Positions 55,493 through 64,000 of a DNA stretch of 64,000 nucleotides are shown here, piece by piece. This stretch comes from Leptasterias polaris. Taxonomy: Eukaryota; Echinodermata; Asteroidea; Forcipulatida; Asteriidae. The DNA lies in contig JAZGTN010000005.1 in the NCBI GenBank assembly GCA_037783415.1, forward strand, positions 4,278,001 through 4,342,000, written 5' to 3'. The position numbers and the translations under genes were made by a program. Positions within the stretch are counted from its first letter, which is position 1. Every line of letters begins with the position of its first letter. A model generated the notes under the pieces. The model saw only the letters and a list, made by a program, of their open reading frames with translations, was not told the origin of the DNA and made no database searches.

Positions 55493-57150
55493 ATTCGAAC
55501 ATGCACACATTTGTGCGTAGAAAAGGTCCCCACATGTGTGTGGGTGAGTAGGTAACCACAATCAAACCGGGTCCCTATAACAAAAGAGGACAATAGGTCC
55601 ACGGTTGCTATCACAAAGGAAAGCTTTGTGGTCCACGGTTGCTATCACAAAGAGTTGAACAAAGTGTGTGTGTGTTCAGAAAATTACTACTCCATTTTAA
55701 TGTGCACGTTTTTTGTGAGCCGAACAGTGTACCCATATAATGAGGGTTATTCAAGGCGCCATGTGACCACACAACATGCACACATTTGTGCGTAGAAAAG
55801 GTGCCCACATGTACGGTACAAAGTGTGTGTATCCAGAAAACAAACTATTTCATTGCAATTTGCACATATTTTTCTTCCTGACCGTAGAGTGTGGGCCGAA
55901 CAGTGTACCCGTATAATGAGGGTTATTCAAGGCGCTGTGTGACCATTCAACATGCACACATTTGTGCGTAGAAAAGGTCCCCACATGTACGGTACAAAGT
56001 GTGTGTGATGAGAAAACAACAATTTCATTGTAATGTGCACATTATTTGTCTCCCTGATCGTGGGGTGTGAGCTGAACAGTGTACCCTTATATATTGAGGA
56101 TTATTCAAGCCGCTATAAGACCAGACAACGTGCACAACACATCTGAGGTCCTCACATACAAAGTGTGTGTTCAGAAATTAACTATCCCATTGTAATGTGC
56201 ACGTATTTGTCCCCCTAACCGTGGAGTGTGTGCAGAACAGTGTACCCATATAATGAGGGTTATTCAAGGAGCTGTGTGACCATTCAACATGCACACATTT
56301 GTGCGTAGAAAAGGTGCCCACATGTACGGTACAAAGTGTGTGTATCCAGAAAACAAACTATTTCATTGCAATTTGCACATATTTTTCTTCCTGACCGTTG
56401 AGTGTGAGCCGAACAGTGTACCCGTATAATGAGGGTTATTCAAGGAGCTGTGTGACCATTCAACATGCACACATTTGTGCGTAGAAAAGGTCCCCACAAG
56501 TACGGTACAAAGTGTGTGTTATGAGAAAACAACAATTTCATTGTAATGTGCACATTATTTGTCTCCCTGATCGTGGGGTGTGTGCTGAACAGTGTACCCT
56601 TATAATGAGGGTTATTCAAGGCGCTATGTGACCACACAACATGCACATATTTGTGCGTAGAAAAGGTCCCCACATGTACGGTACAAAGTGTGTGTATTCA
56701 GAAAACAACTAATTTCATTGCAATTTGCACACTGTGTACCCTTATAATGAGAGTTTTATTCAAGGCGCTATGTGACCATATATATAGGTATATTACAACA
56801 TGCACATATTTGTGCTTAGAAAAGGTCCCCACATGTACGAAAGGGCTTGTGGCCGGCATCCTACACCGGTTACCTAAATCAATTAACTTGATGTCGTCAT
56901 TCTCGTTAGCGAGCTGACAGCCTATATATATATATATATATATGTACGGTACAAAGTGTGTGTATTCAGAAAACAACTATTTCATTGTATAATGTGCACA
57001 TTGTCTCCTTGATCGTGGAGTGTGTGCCGAACCCTTTATCATGAGGGTTATTCAAGAGGCTGTGTGACCATACAACGTGCACATAAAGTATGTGTGCGTA
57101 GAAAAGGTCCCCACATTTACGGTACAAACTAAGCGTGTGTGTTCTGAAAA
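55493..57150. repeat. Satellite-like array, unit about 160-178 bp, 8-9 copies
   Basis: The anchor ACATGCACACATTTGTGCGT (with variants) occurs at about 55499, 55776, 55950, 56128 (degraded), 56286, 56462, 56640, 56799 and 57075. Each unit carries GAAAAGGTCCCCACATGTAC, GGTACAAAGTGTGTGT, AATGTGCACAT, GAACAGTGTACCCTTATAAT and GAGGGTTATTCAAGG. One unit near 56850-56945 is interrupted by about 100 bp that ends in a (TA)n run. Confidence 0.93.
55534..55660 (+). repeat. Fragment of the foldback element inserted in the satellite
   Basis: GGTGAGTAGGTAACCACAAT, CAAACCGGG, CTATAACAAAAGAGGACAAT, AGGTCCACGGTTGCTATCAC and AAAGAGTTGAAC match 6270-6365. It replaces about ACGGTAC between CCCACATGT and AAAGTGTGTGTG of a satellite unit. 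Confidence 0.8.
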
Positions 57151-58800
57151 TATATAGTGTGGTTTTTCACAGTTTCCTCATGACTCTGCAAAATCGATTT
57201 AACTGAAACTTTCACAGGTTTGTTATTTTATGTATAATTATGTTGGGTCACATCAAGTGTGGATACTGGCCCTTAAACAATCACCAATGTTGTACACACC
57301 CTTTAACACTCTAGCAATGCTGTACTTATACTGTGAATGCAAAAGAAAAATAAGTTTGCAGCAATCTTATCAAAGGTTTTATGGAATGCAAGAGGGTAGG
57401 CTGATTGAAGTCAAAGCAATTGAATGACTTAGTGTTTGTTTGTTCAAATAAACATATTTAGTGTTAACACTTTGAGAAAGTTTTTGCTTCTTTAGTTGCA
57501 GCCTGGTAAATAAATTCTGGTCCAGTAAAGAATTTAAGCTGCAGTCTTGTGGAAATTTACCAAAAATTCCAGCCCTGTTTCTACAAAGTTTGCGACTAGG
57601 GGATTAATATTTCACAACATTGTTTTTTGATGTTTTAGAAAACTCATAAAATGTAACAATGTGTTTATCAAATTTATAACTGTTGTTTCTATTGCATTTT
57701 GGGGGGGTTACACTAATCGTCATGATGATTTTCTCTAATGCAACCCTTATGAACTAATGTCTTGATAAGTTTGTCTGAGAACTTGTCCAAATATCTCTAT
57801 ATTTGCTACATGTCTTGAGGCAGTACATAATATTATTGATATAGTCACAGGCTTTAATATGAAATTAATAAACTGGAATAAAACAAAATTAACAATAAAA
57901 AAGAAGAGAAGAAAACAAGAAAAAGAATGTGTGCCATGTGTGGCCTACAATGCTTTTGATTGTGTGCTTTATAAAGTTTTTTAAAAAGTTATTAGTTGAA
58001 AAGAAATATTTTTTTCTCAAAAAAATAAATCCACCTCCGTTTCCTTTGTGTCTTTAATCTTTGACTATTGCAACGTTTCAAGTTTTAACAAAAAATATAT
58101 TACACATTTTTATTTGAACCAATAAAAATGTATATAACTGAAGTTTTATTGCAAGATTGCTTTTATAACAATGTAATTGATTTGCACCCATGAATAAAAA
58201 ACACAGATGTTCTTTTTGTAAAAAGTGAACTAATATTTGTTTGATTTTGTTATCTTTGTCATTGCAGTAGGCCTACTTGACTTTCATGCTAGTTCATAGA
58301 AGTCACCGTGCAACAACAACAAGCAGCACTGCTTGTGTTTGGGGCTGGGTTTCTTTAAAATATTTCCTGTTTTTATGTTCAATTTTCATAAACACGATCA
58401 CTGGAAAAAGAGTTCCATGCACAAGACCATTATTACATTTCGGTCAGATTCCCTGACTGCAGACTGCAATTTCAAACTTTAAAACGATTGTTTTAAAATG
58501 GCACCATACCATTACTTCCAAGTTGGTCTGGATACATTGGGAATTTGCTCTGGATAAAGGGCTTCTGTGTGGAGTCAAATCTTCAAAACTGTCAATATTA
58601 ATAATACTGAGAACTTACAGGAAAGTTAGGCTGTGTTTATTTGTTCTGTTTTATTTTTTAGAGTGGGGGGGGGGGGGGTGAAAAAACAGACAAGAGGAAA
58701 CAGTGAGGGCAATAATGTTGGTATTTTTGTAAAGAGCAATGGCCTGTGAGAAAAAGTTACGGGTTAAAAAAAAGAAGAGAGATTAAAACTTTACAACAAA
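57151..58800. other. AT-rich intergenic DNA before the LINE
   Basis: No supported gene. A run of 14 G lies at 58665-58678. Short open frames here have no family features. Confidence 0.5.
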
Positions 58801-59099
58801 ATAAAAAATAAGACGGTGCTTTAGTTTGTTCCAAGATAGGGCGCCCTCAGTCACACTTTGCACCATTTGCTGCACATGCGTAGTGAATACCCGGAACACA
58901 ACGCACAATAACATTGAGCTGTCGTCTGCTTACGACGTGTGTCTTCAAACTGAAATGTTTTCACCACAAAACTCTGGTAAGAACGGATTTTTCTGTTAGG
59001 TTTTTACATTGTAAGGTATGGAAATGGTTCATAGGTCATTTGGCGGGCATCTATAATATGTTAAATTGTATAAAAGACGGCTTTTGTAGCAAGTTTTGT

Positions 59100-59711
59100 G
59101 GTGACTGTTACTCGGTAGTATAGTCAGTAGTCACAGTGTGAGTGTTTACCCGCCATCCCTCCCGTCCCCACACACAGCGGCTAGAGACAGACAGAGCGTC
59201 TGACGTTGACAGAGTCGGAAGGCACTAAAAACTAACGCTTCCAGCGGTTCGGTGCCTCCTTGGCCGGTCGTGTGCCTTTCGGATGCGACGGGCGAAGGAA
59301 ACACGCACACGCACACGCACACGCACCCATGTACAGAGCGTTGGCCGTTGGCTGTGTGCGCAAAATAGGCCTATAAAAAAAGGGAAATTCACAACTCTGC
59401 ATTTTTAGTTATCCCAATGGAATGGTAGCCCTAGCCCTCGGCCCTAGATCCAAACTGTGTGTATTGTTCACCATAATTATTAAAACAAATGTAGGAGGGG
59501 GTGTTCACAGTCAAAGAAGGAAAATACAAGTACACAAATATTCCAGAACTTATATGTCAAACGTTCAGATTCAACTAGACATTGTTGTATGGGGCCTGAC
59601 TGACTGACACAGTTTGATTTCGTGCTCCGACAAAGTATGCAAAATTTATACTAACACCGCAAATAATTAGCCCTATCTTCACTCAATCGCAATTATAAAC
59701 CTCTGCTGAGT
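59100..59711 (+). promoter_or_regulatory. LINE 5' UTR / probable internal promoter
   Basis: From about 59130 to 59340 base composition turns GC- and CpG-rich (GCGGCTAGAGACAGACAGAG, GGTGCCTCCTTGGCCGGTCG, GGATGCGACGGGCGAAGG), with an ACGCAC microsatellite at about 59302-59327. This contrasts with AT-rich DNA on both sides. LINEs carry their promoter in this position. Start site and activity are inferred. Confidence 0.5.
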
Positions 59712-60623
59712 ATGTCCGACTCGTCTGAGCCTAAAAAAACAACCAGATCCACCAAAAAAAGATCTTCAAAACAAGACATTACCCCAAGTGAAGAACGCCA
59801 TGATCAAGATGTCTGCCACGCATGCGCATGCAGTCAAGACATCACTGCTGTACACACAAAACTGGACCAAATCATCCGATCCCTCGAAGATTTAGGGTCT
59901 CGAGTATCTGGAATTGAAGTCAAGCTCCAGGAAACGATGGAAAAGGTTGCCAACCAGCAGAAGGAGATTGAAGACCTCAAATCCACGGCATCTTTCCTAA
60001 GTGATAAGTGTAAGAACATTACTGAAAGTGTCAACAGCCGATTCGATGGTACCCATATTGATATCCATCAGGTGGGAAAAAAGGTGGAAGACCTGCAAAA
60101 CCGAAGCCGTAGAAATAACATCATCTTGCATGGCATACCTGAAGGATCAGAGGGAAACCAGCAATGCGAGGAATTCCTGTCCGATTTCTTCGCAAATCAC
60201 ATGAATCTCCACGACGGCCACGAAATTCAGATCGAACGGGCTCACCGTACCCCAACACACAAGTCACCTAACCACAAACCATCAACAACCAACAAAGGCG
60301 ACAATCACCATAACAACACCCGGCCCAGACCTATCCATTGCAAGCTGTTACGCTACACTGATCGTCAATACCTCCTCAAACAAGCTTCTAAATCACTACG
60401 GAACAACCCATTCAAAGGCTCCAATGTCTACATATCTGATGACGTCACAGACTGCGTAAGGAAAGGGCGCAAGAAGCTGAGGGAGGACCACCTCCCCAAG
60501 ATAAGAATCGACAGCCGAGTTCACTTTGCGTACATCCCACACTCTGTTCCTCCAGCCATCACATATAAGCTCCACAGCGGTGCATTTAGATCCTTTCGAC
60601 TAGGAGACGCGGATCCATTCTAG
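59712..60623 (+). CDS. LINE ORF1 protein (coiled coil, RRM, C-terminal domain)
   Basis: 303 residues, uninterrupted. Residues 1-30 are basic and Ser/Lys-rich. At 35-40 lies CHACAC, a small Cys/His cluster. About 42-130 is a coiled coil (heptads such as LDQIIRSLEDLGSRVSGIEV). About 130-240 has the RRM-like pattern of L1-type ORF1 proteins, opening NRSRRNNIILHGIPEG. It is interrupted by a His/Asn/Pro-rich insert at 180-207. About 240-303 (RKGRKKLREDHLP) matches the C-terminal RNA-binding domain. The family forms trimers that coat the element's RNA and act as nucleic-acid chaperones. It lies 165 bp before ORF2. Confidence 0.92.
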   Translation: MSDSSEPKKTTRSTKKRSSKQDITPSEERHDQDVCHACACSQDITAVHTKLDQIIRSLEDLGSRVSGIEVKLQETMEKVANQQKEIEDLKSTASFLSDKCKNITESVNSRFDGTHIDIHQVGKKVEDLQNRSRRNNIILHGIPEGSEGNQQCEEFLSDFFANHMNLHDGHEIQIERAHRTPTHKSPNHKPSTTNKGDNHHNNTRPRPIHCKLLRYTDRQYLLKQASKSLRNNPFKGSNVYISDDVTDCVRKGRKKLREDHLPKIRIDSRVHFAYIPHSVPPAITYKLHSGAFRSFRLGDADPF

Positions 60624-60788
60624 ACTGTCCACTGAAAGTACAAGTAATCAGTTAGGTTTCCAAATTATGAATTGTTTCCAAATTATGACATGTAGTTGTG
60701 TTTGTCTTATGTGTTGTTTTGAGACCAGGCCAGATAATTATTGTTTGCTATATCAGCCACCTATGTTATGTTGTAATTATGAAAGTTT

Positions 60789-63779
60789 ATGGAAGAAATG
60801 AATGAAGATAGAGATGTCTCCTTTAACATTCATTCGGACATAGATCCAGATCTTAATTTTCAGTTTCCTGCTATTATCTGTGAATATTATGATCAAAATC
60901 AGTTTGTTGATAAATATGCCTCTAATACAGATGTGAAGCTATTGCACATTAATGCAAGAAGTCTTTCAAAGAATATATGTGATATTCGACAATATCTTAC
61001 GCTTTTAGCAGGCAATTTTCCCATTATTGGTATATCTGAGTCTTGGCTCACTGATATTAACGATACTCTTATCAACATTCAAGGTTACAAAATCGAAGGG
61101 TCTTGTCGCCAACAAAATAAACGAGGTGGTGGTGTGGCATTTTATATTAAAGACAATTATACTTATAAGATAAGAGACGACATGTGTATCAATACCCCTG
61201 AACTGGAATCTTACTTCATCGAAGTTAACATTTCTAATACAATTAACATAATAGTTGGAATTGTGTATAGACCACCTGATACTTCATGTATACAATTTAC
61301 AGAAGTTTTCAATGATACATTAGCACTTATTGGAAACAAGCGTTGCTATATAATGGGCGATTTTAATATAGATTTATTACACCTTGACACAGACAGTTCT
61401 GTGCAACTGTTTATTGACACTTTGTCTTCTCATTCATTTTATCCTTTGATTAACAAACCCACTCGAGTTACAGATAGTAGTCAGACTTTGATCGACAATA
61501 TATTTACTAATGACTTTTCAAACCACAAAGCTGGTATTTTAATAACAGATATTAGTGATCATTTTCCTGTTTTTATGGTTGTAGATCAATGTAAATCCCT
61601 AAACTCGGATAAATTAAATTCAACTTATAGGAGAAACTTTAGTAAAACAAATATGCAACAATTTAAGCAACAACTTATGGACACTAACTGGGACTTTTTA
61701 CTCTCTACAAAAAATCTGAATGAAGCTTACGATCAATTTTTAGACATTGTAATGAAACTTTACGACATAAACTTCCCTAAGCAGGTGCAAAAATGCAGAG
61801 TTAATAAAAACAAATCTCCTTGGTTAAGTGAAGGAATTTATAACTCAATTAGACGAAAAAATTACTTGTACAAGAAATATATCAAAAACCCTACTTCCCA
61901 CAACAAATGTACTTATAAACGATATAAAAACATTGTCACATCCTTGATCAGAACAGCTAAAACAAACTATTTTGGCAACCAGTTCAACAGAGAAAAAAAC
62001 AACCCTAACGGTACGTGGAAGCTCATCAATTCATTGTTGTGTAGACCAAAAACTAAATCTAATCCATCGTATTTTGACCGAAATGGTGTGCGTATTAAAG
62101 ACGATAATGACATCGCTAGTGCTTTTAATGACCATTTTATTAATATTGGTTATAACTTGGCACAAGAACTCCCCACATGTGATCAATCTTTTGAGACGTT
62201 TCTATTTGATAAGAATCAGCATTCTTTATTTCTTGACCCAATCACTGAAGCAGAAATTGTCATTGTTATCTCTAAACTCTCTTCCGGGAAAGCTCCAGGT
62301 TACGACGACTTATGCTCATTTGTCATAAAAGAAGCCAAGAATGTATTAGCAAAGCCATTGGCAATTTTGTTCAATGAGTCGTTTACCACAGGGATATTCC
62401 CCGACAGACTGAAAGTAGGAAAAGTTATACCTGTCTACAAAAATGGTAACAAACACGATATCTGTAACTACAGACCCATTTCATTATTGCCTGTGTTGTC
62501 TAAAGTATTCGAGAAACTTGTGTATAGCCGCCTTTCTTCTTTTATTAATAAGTACAACTTGTTATCAGACTCACAATATGGATTCAGAGAACAACGCTCA
62601 ACTGAATTAGCAATTGCAAGTATGCTAAATAAAATTACTAATGCTATTGAAAACAGACAATTCTCAATTGGTATTTTCCTGGACCTGTCCAAGGCTTTTG
62701 ATACTGTAAATCATGATATACTCATTCGAAAATTGGAACATATTGGTGTACGTGGGATTGCCTTGGACTGGTTCAGGAGTTACTTGACGTGTAGGAAACA
62801 ATTTGTTTCTTATAATTCATCGAATTCTATAAACAAATCAATCACTTGTGGAGTCCCCCAGGGATCTGTTCTGGGGCCCTTGTTATTTATTATTTATGTT
62901 AACGATATATGTAATTCATCTGACAAATTTTCATTCTGCCTTTTCGCAGATGATACAAACATATTATATAATCACACCAACGTGGACACTGCTGTAAATA
63001 CTATAAATACTGAACTTGTTAAGATAAATAACTGGCTCCTAGCTAATAAGTTATCTGTTAATTTACTCAAGACTAATTACATAGTATTTTGTACTAAGCA
63101 GCACAAATACGTTCGACATTCTAATATTCTTTTTAATGGCACCATTCTTAACCAAGTAAAGTATACCAAATTCCTAGGAATACATATTGACGAAAACCTT
63201 TCATGGAACAAGCATGTAAATGTTTTGGCAGGTAAAGTTTCTAAAAACATTGGCGTTATGAATAGACTGAAGTTTGTTCTACCTACAAGTATTCTTTTAA
63301 CATTATATAATTCTCTCATCTTGTCGTATTTAAACTATGCAATAATTAATTGGGGTAACGTAACAATCACACAATGTAAAAAACTCACTCTCCTACAAAA
63401 GAAGGCTGTTCGAATTATCAGTAAAACTGGATACTTGGATCACACTGCGCCTCTGTTTCTAGCCTTGAAGGTCCTTAAATTTGATGATTTGTACAATTTT
63501 AATTTAGGTAAATTCATGTATAAGTATAAAAGTGGCTTTTTGCCTAACGAATTTAATGATCTTTTTACCCTGTGTTCATCAGTCCATACGTATTCAACTC
63601 GTGCAGTATCAAAAGGTGATTTGTATACAAAATTTAACCGAACAACGTTTTCAAAAAACAACATTGTATCTCGTGGTACCCTATTCTGGAATAACCTCAA
63701 CTCGGATATTAAAAAGTCTCGTTCACTCAAGTCATTCTCTAACAAACTAAAACATCACCTCTTGAATATGCATTTGTAG
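60789..63779 (+). CDS. LINE ORF2 protein: AP-type endonuclease and reverse transcriptase
   Basis: 996 residues without a stop. Endonuclease, about 50-265: HINARSL (N55), GISESWL (E84), GIVYRPPD, MGDFNIDLL (D191, N193) and ISDHFPVF (256-258) give all the catalytic motifs. Reverse transcriptase, about 480-800: CNYRPISLLPVLSKVFEKL, QYGFREQRST, FLDLSKAFDTVNHDIL (D632), GVPQGSVLGPLLFIIYVNDI and LFADD (D721, D722). The thumb/C-terminal part (TKFLGIHIDENLSWNKHV, NYAIINWG) follows. No RNase H domain was seen. The motif set fits the L2/CR1/Jockey groups. It nicks target DNA and reverse-transcribes its RNA there. All catalytic residues inspected are present, so it may be active. Confidence 0.95.
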   Translation: MEEMNEDRDVSFNIHSDIDPDLNFQFPAIICEYYDQNQFVDKYASNTDVKLLHINARSLSKNICDIRQYLTLLAGNFPIIGISESWLTDINDTLINIQGYKIEGSCRQQNKRGGGVAFYIKDNYTYKIRDDMCINTPELESYFIEVNISNTINIIVGIVYRPPDTSCIQFTEVFNDTLALIGNKRCYIMGDFNIDLLHLDTDSSVQLFIDTLSSHSFYPLINKPTRVTDSSQTLIDNIFTNDFSNHKAGILITDISDHFPVFMVVDQCKSLNSDKLNSTYRRNFSKTNMQQFKQQLMDTNWDFLLSTKNLNEAYDQFLDIVMKLYDINFPKQVQKCRVNKNKSPWLSEGIYNSIRRKNYLYKKYIKNPTSHNKCTYKRYKNIVTSLIRTAKTNYFGNQFNREKNNPNGTWKLINSLLCRPKTKSNPSYFDRNGVRIKDDNDIASAFNDHFINIGYNLAQELPTCDQSFETFLFDKNQHSLFLDPITEAEIVIVISKLSSGKAPGYDDLCSFVIKEAKNVLAKPLAILFNESFTTGIFPDRLKVGKVIPVYKNGNKHDICNYRPISLLPVLSKVFEKLVYSRLSSFINKYNLLSDSQYGFREQRSTELAIASMLNKITNAIENRQFSIGIFLDLSKAFDTVNHDILIRKLEHIGVRGIALDWFRSYLTCRKQFVSYNSSNSINKSITCGVPQGSVLGPLLFIIYVNDICNSSDKFSFCLFADDTNILYNHTNVDTAVNTINTELVKINNWLLANKLSVNLLKTNYIVFCTKQHKYVRHSNILFNGTILNQVKYTKFLGIHIDENLSWNKHVNVLAGKVSKNIGVMNRLKFVLPTSILLTLYNSLILSYLNYAIINWGNVTITQCKKLTLLQKKAVRIISKTGYLDHTAPLFLALKVLKFDDLYNFNLGKFMYKYKSGFLPNEFNDLFTLCSSVHTYSTRAVSKGDLYTKFNRTTFSKNNIVSRGTLFWNNLNSDIKKSRSLKSFSNKLKHHLLNMHL

Positions 63780-64000
63780 ATCTAGTACACACTTGTACAA
63801 AGACTGTTTGTTTTGATAATTATTTAATTTGACTGGTCTGGTCTCAATGTCATTGTCATTGTCATTGTTATTTTTGTCCTTGTCGTGTCCAAGTCCTTGT
63901 CTGTCACAGGGAAATGTACAAAAGCATTATGCTTAACTTTTTTCCCTGCATGTTGGCTAGCATGTTAATTACACTTGATATTAGGCCTATTTTTGAAATT
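63780..64000 (+). other. LINE 3' UTR (incomplete)
   Basis: Sequence after the ORF2 stop contains GTCATTGTCATTGTCATTG near 63851 and no AATAAA. The element's end and tail lie beyond the window. Confidence 0.6.

Larger units (their letters stand above)
58820..64000 (+). mobile_element. Full-length-looking non-LTR retrotransposon (L2/CR1-like LINE)
   Basis: The order is a GC-rich leader, ORF1 at 59712-60623, a 165-bp spacer, ORF2 at 60789-63779 and a 3' UTR running to the window edge. The left boundary is uncertain (about 58.8-59.1 kb), because no target duplication can be checked while the 3' end is out of view. The 3' UTR has TGTCATTG-type short repeats at about 63850-63870, but the true tail is not reached. 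Both frames are free of stops, which suggests a recent insertion. Confidence 0.88.

Noticed and set aside
6118..57150. CRISPR arrays among the several direct-repeat arrays
   Set aside because: Units are tandem without unique spacers, and the window is clearly animal nuclear DNA.

Overview
This is animal nuclear DNA: intron-rich, AT-rich, with GT-AG introns of about 0.1-4 kb and many small transposons. The genes are metazoan and the repeats (tRNA-headed SINEs with ATT tails, hairpin MITEs, L2/CR1-like LINEs) suit a marine invertebrate deuterostome such as an echinoderm. That placement is an inference; no species-specific marker was seen.

Three host genes were rebuilt exon by exon, and the phases close in all three. 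(1) Positions 2-14235, plus strand: the 3' part (12 exons, 450 residues) of a NACHT/TPR-type STAND protein that most resembles TTC41. (2) Positions 30941-15732, minus strand: a complete BOP1 gene (13 coding exons, 800 residues), the WD-repeat ribosome-biogenesis factor. (3) Positions 34159-48760, plus strand: a complete ANO10/TMEM16K gene (13 coding exons, 713 residues) with an unusual His-rich N-terminus. The TPR gene and BOP1 converge on an 800-bp TA-flanked transposon at 14354-15153. BOP1 and ANO10 diverge from a 3.2-kb interval. No functional link between the three genes is evident.

From 48.8 to 58.8 kb there is no convincing gene. This stretch holds the ANO10 3' UTR, a complete SINE, a MITE and a satellite of about 175-bp units at 55.5-57.15 kb. 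From about 58.8 kb to the window end lies a full-length-looking non-LTR retrotransposon with GC-rich 5' leader, intact ORF1 (303 aa) and intact ORF2 (996 aa, endonuclease plus reverse transcriptase). A 5'-truncated, broken relative with an (ATGAA)n tail lies in an ANO10 intron at 44-45.1 kb.

Introns are crowded with mobile DNA. There are at least a dozen copies of a tRNA-Ser/Leu-like SINE in two body types. A second tRNA-headed repeat occurs as a two-headed insertion with a perfect 14-bp target duplication. Several TIR/hairpin MITE families are present, some nested so that the empty site can be read. Four minisatellites also occur, one of which has repeatedly copied a splice donor.
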